64,000 bases of DNA from Ruminococcaceae bacterium HV4-5-B5C. GTDB lineage: Bacteria > Bacillota > Clostridia > Oscillospirales > Acutalibacteraceae. Positions 7,127-16,085 of this stretch are shown here, one piece after another. A program made the translations under genes and the position numbers. Every line of letters starts with the position of its first letter. Position 1 is the first letter of the stretch. A model generated the notes under the pieces. The model saw only the letters and a program-made list of their open reading frames with translations, was not told where the DNA came from and searched no databases. Location of the stretch: positions 372,001-436,000 of the forward strand of contig FXYJ02000002.1 of NCBI GenBank assembly GCA_900184925.1. The letters are read 5' to 3'.

Positions 7127-8416
7127 TCAGCCGATCTGACCAATCACCGCGCGGTGATCGGCGCACCCGAGCAGACTGACGTTGCCGGGCGCTTTGGGGG
7201 TAAAAAGGCCGTGACTCTTCTTGAGCGCAAGGATTCTCCCGACGGAGGCGTCAATCCGTGCTTCAGAGATTTTTCCGCTCCGGACGGCACTGAGAACGGC
7301 CTGAAACGCGGCGATGGGGTCTTCCGGCATCAGCAGCATGTCGTTCCCGGCCTGAACCGCGAGCACAGCCGCCTGACCGGAAGAGTAGCTCTTTGTGACG
7401 GCGCCCATGCTCAGCGAGTCTGTGATGACGACGCCGCCGAAGGCAAGCTCACCGCGCAGTAAATCAGTGATTACCTTTGGGGAGAGGGAGGCGGGCGTGT
7501 TGTTTCCGGTGACCTTCGGCAGACTGATGTGACCTGCCATGATCATCTCCGCACCTGCATTGATCTGCGCACGGAACGGGACGAGCTCCGTTCCGCGCAG
7601 CTGGGCGAGTGTCTGCCCGACTTCCGCAAAGCCGTCGTGCGTGTCGGCGGATGCGCCGCCAAGGCCGGGAAAGTGCTTGCAGACCGGGATGATCCCTTCG
7701 TCGCGGATGCCGGCGGCAACCGCCGTGGAATAAGCGGCGGCAGTTGGCGCGTCGGAGGAAAAGGAGCGCGTGCCGATCGAGGTGTTCTCCGGGTTGGTCA
7801 GTACGTCACAGTCCGGTGCGAAATCGAGGTTGAACCCGAAGACGGTCAGTTCACCGGCAATCACCTGCCCGACACTGCGGGCAAGGGAAATGCTCCCGGA
7901 CCGCGTGACCGACTGCATTGGGGGAATCACCGTTGCGGGAATCTGTGCGGTGTGGGTGATGCGCTGCACGGTTCCCCCCTCCTGATCAACGCCGAGAAAA
8001 GGAGGAATGCTGCATTTATTCTGCATTCCGCGGATCAGGCCGCGTACCTGTTCGACCGAGCTGATATTTTCACCGAACAGGATAATGCCGCCGGGTTGAA
8101 TCGTTCGAAGTGTTTCACTGACGGAAGGCGTGCAGGTCAAAATATCTGCGCCGGTTGTTTCCTTGCGGAAGCAGAGAAAAAACATCTGCCCGACCTTCTG
8201 CTCCAGAGTAAGTTCGGAGACGTCTTCCACTCTGGAAACAGATGGGGATGAGGAACTTTTTTCATCCGTACCGGCGGAGGGCGATTTTGAAGTGTTTTCG
8301 GGCTGGCTTTCCCGCGTGGGCGCAGGGACGGAGGGCGAAACGCCGCATCCGGCGGTCAAAGAGGCAAGAATGCAGAAAACAAGCGCCAGAGTGATTCTTT
8401 TCCGGTTTCTTTTCAT
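7127..8416 (-). CDS. nagZ: Beta-N-acetylhexosaminidase, GH3 lipoprotein (NagZ-like)
   Basis: A 429-aa lipoprotein: positively charged N-terminus, hydrophobic stretch and lipobox LTAGC around residue 20, then a Ser/Pro-rich linker. The glycoside hydrolase family 3 domain has VCKHFPGLGGASADTHDGF, with the KHFPG signature and catalytic His/Asp loop, and VITDSLSMGAV with the nucleophile aspartate. It should release N-acetylglucosamine from cell-wall muropeptides outside the membrane. Start ATG 8416 is chosen because it gives a proper signal peptide and has AAAGGCGGGTG upstream. It is the last gene of the 11271-7127 minus-strand cluster. Confidence 0.88.
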   Translation of the reverse strand: MKRNRKRITLALVFCILASLTAGCGVSPSVPAPTRESQPENTSKSPSAGTDEKSSSSPSVSRVEDVSELTLEQKVGQMFFLCFRKETTGADILTCTPSVSETLRTIQPGGIILFGENISSVEQVRGLIRGMQNKCSIPPFLGVDQEGGTVQRITHTAQIPATVIPPMQSVTRSGSISLARSVGQVIAGELTVFGFNLDFAPDCDVLTNPENTSIGTRSFSSDAPTAAAYSTAVAAGIRDEGIIPVCKHFPGLGGASADTHDGFAEVGQTLAQLRGTELVPFRAQINAGAEMIMAGHISLPKVTGNNTPASLSPKVITDLLRGELAFGGVVITDSLSMGAVTKSYSSGQAAVLAVQAGNDMLLMPEDPIAAFQAVLSAVRSGKISEARIDASVGRILALKKSHGLFTPKAPGNVSLLGCADHRAVIGQIG

Positions 8417-8476
8417 GATTTTCACCCGCCTTTGAAAAAACAGAGGCTCAGAATTCTTCGTACACGTCTGGATCCT
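8411..8476 (-). repeat. Copy A of a duplicated aldo/keto reductase gene tail
   Basis: This segment repeats 9828-9890: 26 of 29 bases match over the part encoding DPDVYEEF plus stop, and the match continues patchily through the spacer into the next gene's ATGAAAAG. Upstream in the same frame (8477-8546) it could encode LPDPRNNLPDGIPVHK, closed off by the stop of the gene at 8547. It looks like a relic of a duplication or insertion that left the membrane-protein gene flanked by copies. Confidence 0.65.
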
Positions 8477-8546
8477 TATGGACGGGAATCCCATCAGGCA
8501 GATTGTTCCTCGGATCGGGCAGACTTATGTCACAGGAAAAGAAATA

Positions 8547-9833
8547 TTACCCCGGCATTTTGGGGGCTGTCCGGCCCGAAGCGAAACTGATGCGCGGGTC
8601 ATGCACGGTATTTATTTTCCGGAATCGCGTATGCGGAGCGGTCAGCTCGCCGGTCACAAAAATCAGGCACCCAAGTCGGATCAGCGCCAGAGCCCACATG
8701 GGAACCGGCATGAATTGAAAAAGAAAAGGAAGGTAAGACAGCACCGAAACTCCTGCAGCGGAAACGGCACAGATGCAGTCCAAAAATCTTTTCCGGCCAA
8801 GAGCGGGCACGATCAGGAGAAGATCCCCAGGAAAGAGGTACCGTTCATGCATATCCGGCAGAAAATAGACACAGACCATGGCGCACCAGACGGCAGACAG
8901 GACGACTTCATACGGGGCAAGTGGCCTGTGCCTGCGAAGCAGCCATATCAGCATCAGCGCCAGAATCACCATGGTGACGATGACGGCGGCAGGAGCAAAC
9001 AATCCAAAATCGAGACCCGGCGCGAAAGTGTAAAGATTTGGGCATCCTGCGGTCATGACCCTCATCCACCCGATCTGAAGTCCGTAGATTCCGAAAATGT
9101 CCCTGACCGGATGTCCCACGCAGACGGCGGGCAGACTGGACAGAGCCATCATGCCGGGGATGAGAAGAAAATATCTCAGCCTGCGGCTGTGGTCAGTCAG
9201 CCAGACAAACACAAAGAGCGGTAGAAAGAAAATCGCCTGTAGTTTAAATGCGAGTGCCCATCCCAGAAAGGAGAAAGCGAGGCCCATTCTGCGCTGAATC
9301 AGAAATGCTATGGACATAAAACAAAAAAACGTGTAGATGGCATCACACTGCCCCCACAAAGCGCTGTTCAGAATTGTCTCGGGGGAAAACAGCACAAGAA
9401 GAAAAGCAATTTTACAGAGGCGGCCTACGTGCGGACCGGACTTTTCCAGTGCGAAGAGAAGGTAGGCGCATGCCGCAGCGGCCGCATAGTCGAACACGAT
9501 GGAAAACAGCTTAATCACCGTTATGGGCGAAAGGGGAATGTACGTTCCGAGGGCCAGCAGCGTCAGATAGGCCAGACTGTAATTTCCGATCGACTGCCGG
9601 AGTGCGGGAAATCCGCCTCCGGATTTCAGCGTCTGAAACCACGGAATCAGGTATTTGTGCATGTCATAGCTTGAAAAAGGAAGGAGGAACCATCGAATGA
9701 CAGCGGCGAACAGCGCCGCCGCAATCAGACCAAGCACAAAAATACGCCTGCTGCGCAGTTCTTCTTCCGAAGCCTTGGGGGTTGGAAGGCAGGGAAGAAA
9801 CGCCGTAGTGCTTTTTTCCGGAGCCCTTTTCAT
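8547..9833 (-). CDS. Polytopic membrane protein, GT-C glycosyltransferase-like
   Basis: A 428-aa protein with roughly ten hydrophobic segments. An early acidic motif in a loop (SSYDMHKYLIPWF) and WGQCDAIYTFF in the central region resemble mannosyl/glucosyl transferases of the GT-C fold, which move sugars from polyprenyl-phosphate carriers outside the membrane. The HERYLFPGD segment near residue 345 is also typical of that group. The start at 9833 follows AAAGGCAG 28 bp after the aldo/keto reductase stop. It is co-oriented with that reductase and nagZ, so it may belong to an envelope-related unit. Substrate unknown. Confidence 0.65.
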   Translation of the reverse strand: MKRAPEKSTTAFLPCLPTPKASEEELRSRRIFVLGLIAAALFAAVIRWFLLPFSSYDMHKYLIPWFQTLKSGGGFPALRQSIGNYSLAYLTLLALGTYIPLSPITVIKLFSIVFDYAAAAACAYLLFALEKSGPHVGRLCKIAFLLVLFSPETILNSALWGQCDAIYTFFCFMSIAFLIQRRMGLAFSFLGWALAFKLQAIFFLPLFVFVWLTDHSRRLRYFLLIPGMMALSSLPAVCVGHPVRDIFGIYGLQIGWMRVMTAGCPNLYTFAPGLDFGLFAPAAVIVTMVILALMLIWLLRRHRPLAPYEVVLSAVWCAMVCVYFLPDMHERYLFPGDLLLIVPALGRKRFLDCICAVSAAGVSVLSYLPFLFQFMPVPMWALALIRLGCLIFVTGELTAPHTRFRKINTVHDPRISFASGRTAPKMPG

Positions 9834-9890
9834 GGCTGTCATCTGCCTTTGAAAAAGTGGATCAGAATTCCTCGTATACGTCGGGATCCT
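9828..9890 (-). repeat. Copy B of the duplicated gene tail (intact gene end)
   Basis: 3' end of the aldo/keto reductase gene plus the spacer. It is the presumed parent of the copy at 8411-8476. Confidence 0.6.
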
Positions 9891-10704
9891 GATTCTTTGT
9901 TCGGCCATCCGGGCGCGTCAGCGAGTCAATCTGTTTCATTTCTTCCTGCGTAAGGGAGAACCCGAACAGGTCGAGATTTTCCTGCTGATGTGCAGGGGAA
10001 ACGGCTTTCGGGATGGGCAGCGCGCCGAGCTGGGTATGCCAGCGCAGAATGACCTGCGAGGGGCTTTTGCCGTGCTTTTCGGCGATCGCCCGGATAATCG
10101 GTTCTTCAAGAACGCGGTTGCCGCGCCCGAGCGGGCTCCACGACTCCGTGACGATGCCGTGTGCATTGTCCCACGCAAGCTGTTCCGTCTGACTGAAATA
10201 CGGGTACAGTTCTACCTGGTTGACGGAGGGCGTAACCCCGGTTTCCAAAATCAGCCGCTCGAGGTGGTGCGGAAGAAAGTTACATACGCCTATGGAGCGG
10301 ACATAGCCGCGCTTTTTTGCTTCAATCATTGCCTGCCACGCCTCAACATAGAGGTCTTCTTTCGGGTTGGGCCAGTGGATCAGATAGAGGTCGCAGTAAT
10401 CGAGGCCCGCCCGGTAGAGCGATTCCTCAACGGTCGCGAGAGCTTCCGCATACCGGTGGTGCCGCCCCGGCAGTTTCGACGTAACAAGAAGTTCTTCCCT
10501 CGGGAGACCGCACTGCTTTACCGCTTCGCCGACGGCGCCTTCATTTTCGTAGTTGAAGGCGGAGTCGAGCAGGCGATAGCCGATTGCAACAGCCTTTTTC
10601 ATGGCGTTTACTCCCTCGGTGCCGTTGAGCTTATAAGTCCCGAAGCCAACGGCGGGAAGGCGGAGCCCATCGTTCAGGGTGAGCTGAGGAACAGCGTTTA
10701 GCAT
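9862..10704 (-). CDS. Aldo/keto reductase
   Basis: A 280-aa NADPH-dependent (beta/alpha)8 oxidoreductase. The catalytic tetrad is visible as D and Y in LLDSAFNYENE, K in TSKLPGRHH and H in YLIHWPNP. The cofactor loop region IPKAVSPAHQQENLDLFGF is present near the C-terminus. The ATG at 10704 has GGAGG upstream. It lies 24 bp after a nitroreductase gene, suggesting one transcript. Substrate is unknown; such enzymes reduce aldehydes and keto acids in detoxification. Confidence 0.92.
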   Translation of the reverse strand: MLNAVPQLTLNDGLRLPAVGFGTYKLNGTEGVNAMKKAVAIGYRLLDSAFNYENEGAVGEAVKQCGLPREELLVTSKLPGRHHRYAEALATVEESLYRAGLDYCDLYLIHWPNPKEDLYVEAWQAMIEAKKRGYVRSIGVCNFLPHHLERLILETGVTPSVNQVELYPYFSQTEQLAWDNAHGIVTESWSPLGRGNRVLEEPIIRAIAEKHGKSPSQVILRWHTQLGALPIPKAVSPAHQQENLDLFGFSLTQEEMKQIDSLTRPDGRTKNQDPDVYEEF

Positions 10705-10728
10705 GAATCATTCCTCCGTTTCGTAAGG

Positions 10729-11271
10729 TCAGTGCCACATTTCGTATCGGACGATTTCTGACATGGCTTTTCTCGGCCGGGGCTTCGGGTTTTCATCCGC
10801 GTAGCCCAGCGGAATAATTCCGCACACGTATTTGTCCCCCGGAATGTTCAGAATGGCGCGGACGTCGTCCTGCTCAAACCAGCCTGTCCAGCAGGCCGCC
10901 AGCCCGAGATGTTCCGCTTCGAGCAGAATGTGCTCAACTGCGATTGCCGTGTCGCGGATAATCTGTTTCAGCTCCGGTTCAGGGCTGTCTTCCTCGAGTT
11001 TGATTTCGGTGTTGCCGGGGATTCGGCACCGGATGTCCGCCACGGCCACAATGAAGACGGGAGCCGCCGCCATCCAGTCCTGATGGTGGTCGGCGTCTGA
11101 CAGTTTCTTCTTCGTTTCTTCCGACTCGACAAGGATAAAAGCCCACGGCTGCGTGTTGCTTCCGGAGGGCGCCAGACGGGCACTTTCGAAAACAGCGTCA
11201 AGCTTTTCCTTTTCGACTTTACGGCTTAGGTATCTGCGGACGCTTCTTCTGTTTTCAATTTCTTTCAGCAT
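10729..11271 (-). CDS. Nitroreductase family flavoprotein
   Basis: A 180-aa FMN-dependent oxidoreductase. RRSVRRYLSRKVEKEKL and ARLAPSGSNTQPWAFI are the family FMN-binding N-terminal motifs; LEAEHLGLAACWTGWF and IIPLGYADENPKPRPRK complete the fold. It should use NAD(P)H to reduce nitro compounds, quinones or flavins in the cytoplasm. It is the first gene of the minus-strand cluster with the aldo/keto reductase. Physiological substrate unknown. Confidence 0.9.
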   Translation of the reverse strand: MLKEIENRRSVRRYLSRKVEKEKLDAVFESARLAPSGSNTQPWAFILVESEETKKKLSDADHHQDWMAAAPVFIVAVADIRCRIPGNTEIKLEEDSPEPELKQIIRDTAIAVEHILLEAEHLGLAACWTGWFEQDDVRAILNIPGDKYVCGIIPLGYADENPKPRPRKAMSEIVRYEMWH

Positions 11272-11371
11272 GTCTGTTCCTTTCTTTAAGATGCAGTAGG
11301 GTGCCTTGCCCCTTGCAGCCTTATTTTTCTTAGCATGCGCGGGGTATAACAGCTTTCCCGCCTGCCATACT

Positions 11372-11839
11372 TTATTGACTTATTTTCGCCTTTTTTGTCA
11401 TTAAGCTCAGGATCAGCATAATCAGAGCAAGCGGGATCATGATTTTATCCAGATATCCACCCGGCGGTGTACCCGCACCCGCTTCGAAAACAAGCGGCTT
11501 CATTATGCCAAGCAAGGCCCGGAAACAATATTCAAGGAATAGTAAAATGTACATAAAAGGAAGCAGAGATTGATACCTTACGCAAACCAGCAATTGAACG
11601 AACGCTAAAATCAACTGACTTGAACCCCAAAGCGCAAAAACAAAAATGATATTCTTCCCGCCCTGTGACAAGTCCATATGAGCAATACTGCCCGCACCGC
11701 CATCCGGCGCAAAAACGTGGACACAACTTCTCACAATACTAATCATAGAATAAACCATAAATACATAAACAGCAATCCTATAGCCCTTGTAATCATTGTT
11801 TATATTTTTAGGAAAAATTTTTGCAATCATGTTTTTCAT
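11372..11839 (-). CDS. Small polytopic membrane protein, unknown
   Basis: A 155-aa protein with four hydrophobic segments (about 22-45, 60-85, 90-115, 125-150) and a Lys-rich C-terminal tail. I chose ATG 11839 because CGGAG lies 8 nt upstream; an in-frame TTG at 11896 lacks a good site. It is clearly more AT-rich than genes on either side, as are its neighbours up to 14.4 kb. No recognised family. Confidence 0.65.
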   Translation of the reverse strand: MKNMIAKIFPKNINNDYKGYRIAVYVFMVYSMISIVRSCVHVFAPDGGAGSIAHMDLSQGGKNIIFVFALWGSSQLILAFVQLLVCVRYQSLLPFMYILLFLEYCFRALLGIMKPLVFEAGAGTPPGGYLDKIMIPLALIMLILSLMTKKAKISQ

Positions 11840-11917
11840 AAATTTTTTCTCCGCTTCGAGATTCGATTCTATCTTGTTTTTGTCCAATCCTATCAACAGG
11901 CTGCCTTGTTTGTTGAT

Positions 11918-12535
11918 TCAATAACCGTAATCGCCCTCAATCAAGATAACCTTGATTCGTTCCTTTTCAAATTGACCTGTTATCAGTACGAAATCATTGC
12001 AAATACGCTGGGAATGGTGGCAGTCTATGCACCTGCCAAGTTTTGTGCACGGAGTCTCCTTTCCACATCGCTTTGCATCCAGCGGTGCGGCAATCTGGCG
12101 AGTACGCAGAATGGCGTCATCTACTGATTTTACAATCTTATTCGTCCCGACAACAGCAATCACCTGCTTGGGTCCATAGATGATTGGCGCTACACGACTG
12201 CCGCTTCCATCAATATTAAACAGTTTCCCATCTGTGGTCACGGCATTGATTCCTGTTAAAAACGTATCCGCCCGAAAATTCTGAAGATAAAGCTTCCGCT
12301 TTTCGTCTCGGCTCAAACCAAACCGGTATTTATCAAGAAAATTGTAAGCGTGATTTCTCACATATTCGTATACACCGGTCTGCTCCAGCGTGACGGAATC
12401 ACTGCAGCCCACGGTCTGTCCCTCTGGTACCAATCCCCGAATCAGCTCATGTAACTGCGGGAGAGATTCCACATAATATCCGATCATATGATTTTTGGAT
12501 AAATTATTTATTGTTTCTTTGACAATATCCTGCAT
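11918..12535 (-). CDS. LUD domain protein (lactate utilization-type, former DUF162)
   Basis: A 205-aa protein matching the LUD domain: VGCSDSVTLEQTGVYEYVRN near the N-terminus, TGINAVTTDGKLFNIDGSGSRV in the centre and KQVIAVVGTNKIVKSVDDAI. The C-terminal part is cysteine-rich (CGKETPCTKLGRCIDCHH), which could bind a metal or cluster. Full LutC-like proteins are similar in size. GGGAG lies 6 nt before ATG 12535. There are no LutA or LutB partners here, so a role in lactate oxidation is not supported by context. Confidence 0.85.
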   Translation of the reverse strand: MQDIVKETINNLSKNHMIGYYVESLPQLHELIRGLVPEGQTVGCSDSVTLEQTGVYEYVRNHAYNFLDKYRFGLSRDEKRKLYLQNFRADTFLTGINAVTTDGKLFNIDGSGSRVAPIIYGPKQVIAVVGTNKIVKSVDDAILRTRQIAAPLDAKRCGKETPCTKLGRCIDCHHSQRICNDFVLITGQFEKERIKVILIEGDYGY

Positions 12536-12581
12536 GGTGTACTCCCAAGTCACAGAAGTAGCTGATTCGTCTTCCGCGCAC

Positions 12582-12641
12582 TCAATCTTTTACCCTTGAC
12601 ATCAACACTACCGTCTCGACGTGGCTTGATGTTACGGTTAA
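12582..12641 (-). pseudogene. Fragment of a second rlmD-type gene 3' end (attachment-site scar)
   Basis: On the minus strand this reads SSHVETVVLMSRVKD-stop, almost the same as the end of the intact methyltransferase at 14473 (HVETVVLMSKKEN). At DNA level 12594-12623 matches 14485-14514 in 24 of 30 positions. Nothing upstream continues the gene. A short overlapping frame (ATG 12648, 32 codons) is also open but has no support. Confidence 0.55.
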
Positions 12642-12667
12642 CTGCCATAACATAACATCGGCGCTAG

Positions 12668-13204
12668 TCAGTCGATGTGTAATCCCATACTGACGGAATC
12701 GTAAAATATTCCATTTATGCATAAATCCCGCGTAAGAAGACCTTGTTTTTCAAAACCATATTTTTCATACAGTTTTATTGCCTTTTCATTATCAGCACGA
12801 GTTAATAAATCGATTTTTCTAATAATCTGCGTTCCTTTGGCCCATTCTATAAGGACTTGAAGAAGAAGACTCGCAATTCCCAATCCCCAATACTTTTTTC
12901 TGACGCATATTCCCATTTCCCCCGCGTGTCTTTTTCTAATTTTGGCCCCGCCTTTAAAGGTGATAAAGCCTGCAATTTCTCCATTCATTAATGCTATTAT
13001 AATGACAGAGTTATCGGTTGAGTTTTCGGTCTGAATTATTTTCCTCTCCGTTTCAGCGGTTATTTCTATCTCATTTTCTCCGAACGATAGAAAATCCGAC
13101 TCTCTGCTTATATGCATTTTAAATTGTGACATTTGTTCCGCATCTTCTTCTGTTGCTTTTCTGATTAGAAGTTCTGAACGGTTTTTTAAGATGACTTTTT
13201 TCAT
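12668..13204 (-). CDS. GNAT family N-acetyltransferase
   Basis: A 178-aa acyl-CoA-dependent acetyltransferase of the RimI/GNAT fold. LLIRKATEEDAEQMSQF marks the N-terminal strand and helix. MGICVRKKYWGLGIASLLL carries the acetyl-CoA pyrophosphate-binding R/Q-x-x-G-x-G/A region, and NEKAIKLYEKYGFEKQG is the usual C-terminal motif. AT-rich like its neighbours. Substrate unknown. It lies inside the segment bounded by the two rlmD-end repeats and is a plausible cargo gene. Confidence 0.9.
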   Translation of the reverse strand: MKKVILKNRSELLIRKATEEDAEQMSQFKMHISRESDFLSFGENEIEITAETERKIIQTENSTDNSVIIIALMNGEIAGFITFKGGAKIRKRHAGEMGICVRKKYWGLGIASLLLQVLIEWAKGTQIIRKIDLLTRADNEKAIKLYEKYGFEKQGLLTRDLCINGIFYDSVSMGLHID

Positions 13205-13395
13205 AGTATTCTCTCACTTCGATTTATATTGTATTGTGCTCCAAAATCATGGCCAAACTGCTATGGTATGCTCTTTTCTTGCCGTTCCGGATTTATTCTT
13301 ATAAGAGGCTTTGGCGGTATGAAATGTATTCTTGAATTGTTTTGCATATTTGGCTGTTACTTCATCGATAAGCTGAAATGTGTTGAGCTTTAAGA

Positions 13396-14202
13396 TTATG
13401 CCTGTTGTTTCATTGTGCACTTTTCACCTTTGTATAAGTAGAACAAACTGCCAACCATAATAAAAGCAAAAATAAATACAGCAACAATTATCGTGGGTGT
13501 GTTCATATTCGGAACCAGTTCTATAATAAAATCAGATAAATTTGCAAACATATGAGCTATCACTGCAATGGTTAGAGATTTAGTTTTTAGATAAATAAAC
13601 CCTAATATCAGTCCCATCAGAGTTGCTCCAATTGCTAAGATAATGCCCCCCGCAATAAGGTGCATTACACCAAAGATTACTGCGCTTAAAATTACTGTGA
13701 TGTTAGGTGAAAAGTGTTGACTAAGCTCTGCAAAAATAATCCCTCTGCATATATATTCTTCAATAATAGGCGCAGATAACAGTAATGCCACAACCATCAT
13801 GACAAGACCAAGATGTGGAACTATTTGGGAATAATATGTGGAACTTTGTGAAATTAGCTTCGCGTTTTCAAATTGAATATTGTATGTAACAAAGCCAAAG
13901 CACAATGAATAAGAAAGTGCGACAATAGCTGAAATGAAACAATCTCTTGGCCTTATATTGTGAAAGCTAAAAAGTTTTGTCGGTGAATGCTTGCGCAATT
14001 TTCTAAAAAGACCAAATGCTCCAAGCGTTACAAAATTAGCTATGATGCTAATTAGCAGCAAATTGTTTTTCGCATACTCCATAACCTCGCTCTTGGATTT
14101 CACTCCATTTGTCACAGCAAACACAGAAAACACAGACTGAACCATTAATTGAACTAACACAAAAGCTACAATATAACCAATAGATTTAAATATACTTTTC
14201 AT
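13396..14202 (-). CDS. CPBP family intramembrane glutamic protease (CAAX-like)
   Basis: A 268-aa polytopic membrane protein with about eight hydrophobic segments. It carries the three CPBP motifs: EEYICRG (EExxxR), FGVMH (FxxxH) and HMFAN (HxxxN). Members cleave membrane or lipidated substrates, or protect producers from bacteriocins. AT-rich; it sits in the putative insert between the rlmD end and its copy. No bacteriocin precursor is apparent alongside. Confidence 0.9.
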   Translation of the reverse strand: MKSIFKSIGYIVAFVLVQLMVQSVFSVFAVTNGVKSKSEVMEYAKNNLLLISIIANFVTLGAFGLFRKLRKHSPTKLFSFHNIRPRDCFISAIVALSYSLCFGFVTYNIQFENAKLISQSSTYYSQIVPHLGLVMMVVALLLSAPIIEEYICRGIIFAELSQHFSPNITVILSAVIFGVMHLIAGGIILAIGATLMGLILGFIYLKTKSLTIAVIAHMFANLSDFIIELVPNMNTPTIIVAVFIFAFIMVGSLFYLYKGEKCTMKQQA

Positions 14203-14472
14203 GTATCCCCCTCATTGCATATTATCTAAATAATTGACCGTATAAATTTAAATTCATCTGGGCCTTTGTTTGTTGTCTAATTATCATATTCATTAGTCAA
14301 TTTCTTAGCATTACTGTCTGCTCAACTCACTCAAAAGCAATCCTGCCAACTCAACTGTTGAGATTTTACCAGTGGATATATTTCCGTAGAGCAGCCATTT
14401 TACAAGGGGTTCTGTCATTCTGCAAATCAGCAAAATACACAGAACTCCTTATTTTCTACGCTTTCCGGCTTT

Positions 14473-15840
14473 TTAGTTTTCTTTCTTTGACATCAATACG
14501 ACTGTCTCCACATGTGCTGTGCGGGGGAACATGTCGACGGGGGTGGCCTCCGCGGGAGTATACCCAAGCTGGGAGAATGTTTTAATATCCCGCGCGAGGG
14601 TGGCGGGGTCGCAGGAAACGTAGACCACGCGGACCGGGGCCATTTCCGCGACGGTGCCGATGAGCGCGGGGTCGCAGCCCTTGCGCGGCGGGTCGAGCAC
14701 GACGACGTCGGGACGTACGCCGCGGTTTTTCAGCATGTCCGCGGCTTTTGCCGCGTCGGCACAGAGAAACTCCGCGTTTTCAATGCCGTTTTCCGCCGCG
14801 TTCTTTTTCGCATCCTCAACGGCACGTTCAACCAGCTCTACGCCGATCATCTGCTTTGCATGTTTTGCCATCGAAAGGCCGATGGTTCCCGTGCCGCAGT
14901 AAAGGTCGAGAACGGTTTCGTTTCCGGTCAGCCCGGCATATTCCCCGGCGAGTGCGTAGAGGCGTTCCGCCTGACGGGGATTCACCTGATAAAACGACTG
15001 CGGGGAGATGCGGAACCGAAGCCCGCAGAGCTCATCGGTAATGCTGTCTTCACCCCGCACCGTGCGGAATTTGCTGCCGAGAATCACATTTGTTTTTTCC
15101 CGGTTCGAGTTGATGACACAGCTTTTCATGCCCGGCACTTTTTCAAAAAGCAGATCCGCGAGGGCTTCTTCATCGTGTACGCCGTTGCCGTTGACCACGG
15201 TGCACGCCATCACTTCGCCTGTGGTTTGTGCTTTGCGCAGGAAGAGGTGACGCAGCCTGCCGCGCCCCGTAGCCTCGTCATAGATGCTGTCGTGCGTTTC
15301 GGCTTCCCATTCGCGGAAGGCCTTCATGGCCGCCGTGAATTCCTGAGGCTGAAGGAGGCACTCCTCGCAATCAATGATCCGGTGGCTGTGCGCGGCGTAA
15401 AAGCCGAGCGTGATTCTTCCGCCTGTCCCGAGACCTATGGGGAGCTGGGCCTTGTTGCGGTAACGGTTTGGCTCTGCAGCTCCAACAATCGGCCGGAGCA
15501 CGACGGAGCAAAGACCCGCGATGCGCTCCAGTGCATCCTCAACGCGCTGCTGTTTTGCACGCAGCTCGGCTTCATAGGCAATGTGGCGGAACACGCATCC
15601 GCCGCAGCGTGAAAACTGCGGGCAATCCACCGGGATGCGGTCCCCGGAAGCGGAGATGATTTTTTCAATTTTGCCGTAGGCATAGCTCTTTGCGACTTTC
15701 AGTATTTTTACCTGCAGCCGGTCGCCGGCCGCTGCGAGCGGCACAAAAACAGCCATGCCCTGGTAATGGCCAACGCCGCTGCCTTCCGCTGTATATCCGG
15801 TGATTTCCAAAGAAATGATCTGATTCTTTGTAACTTCCAT
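14473..15840 (-). CDS. rlmD: 23S rRNA (uracil-5-)-methyltransferase, RlmD/RlmCD family
   Basis: A 455-aa SAM-dependent RNA m5U methyltransferase. An N-terminal TRAM domain covers about residues 5-60. A four-cysteine cluster (CPQFSRCGGC with a later CEEC) would bind 4Fe-4S. The SAM site is VLDLYCGTGTIGLSMA, then VVLDPPRKGCDPAL, and the nucleophile cysteine lies in VYVSCDPATLARD. Size fits the family (about 450 aa). Whether it methylates one or two uridines (RlmD or RlmCD) cannot be told from sequence. Its 3' end overlaps the repeat that also occurs at 12.6 kb, suggesting an integration site. Confidence 0.92.
   Translation of the reverse strand: MEVTKNQIISLEITGYTAEGSGVGHYQGMAVFVPLAAAGDRLQVKILKVAKSYAYGKIEKIISASGDRIPVDCPQFSRCGGCVFRHIAYEAELRAKQQRVEDALERIAGLCSVVLRPIVGAAEPNRYRNKAQLPIGLGTGGRITLGFYAAHSHRIIDCEECLLQPQEFTAAMKAFREWEAETHDSIYDEATGRGRLRHLFLRKAQTTGEVMACTVVNGNGVHDEEALADLLFEKVPGMKSCVINSNREKTNVILGSKFRTVRGEDSITDELCGLRFRISPQSFYQVNPRQAERLYALAGEYAGLTGNETVLDLYCGTGTIGLSMAKHAKQMIGVELVERAVEDAKKNAAENGIENAEFLCADAAKAADMLKNRGVRPDVVVLDPPRKGCDPALIGTVAEMAPVRVVYVSCDPATLARDIKTFSQLGYTPAEATPVDMFPRTAHVETVVLMSKKEN
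14485..14514 (-). repeat. Direct repeat at the rlmD 3' end (putative attachment site)
   Basis: This matches 12594-12623 in the same orientation, 24 of 30 bases. The pair brackets the AT-rich GNAT and CPBP genes. Confidence 0.5.
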
Positions 15841-16050
15841 AGTTCCTCCAGTACACGTATTTTCTTTAGTTTACCATCGCACGGGGAGGATTACAATATC
15901 ATTACGGCCGGGCGGTGTTCATTTCTAAAAGAGGTCATACAGATTGCCGCCAAAATTCGGCAGAAAGAAGAAAATTGCTACGAAAAATAACGCGCTGTGA
16001 ATTGCATTTTATACAAAGGGGAGAATCTCATTTCCGCGTCTTCCAAAGTG

Positions 16051-16079
16051 TTGACAGTGCGTATAGGCGGGCTTATAAT
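16051..16079 (+). promoter_or_regulatory. Perfect consensus sigma-A promoter
   Basis: TTGACA (16051-16056), exactly 17 bp, TATAAT (16074-16079). No plausible coding sequence follows on this strand. Confidence 0.85.
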
Positions 16080-16085
16080 GTTGGC

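Noticed and set aside
12550..12648. 32-codon frame overlapping the rlmD-end fragment in another frame
   Set aside because: The HVETVVLMS reading frame explains the DNA better; the other frame has no ribosome site.
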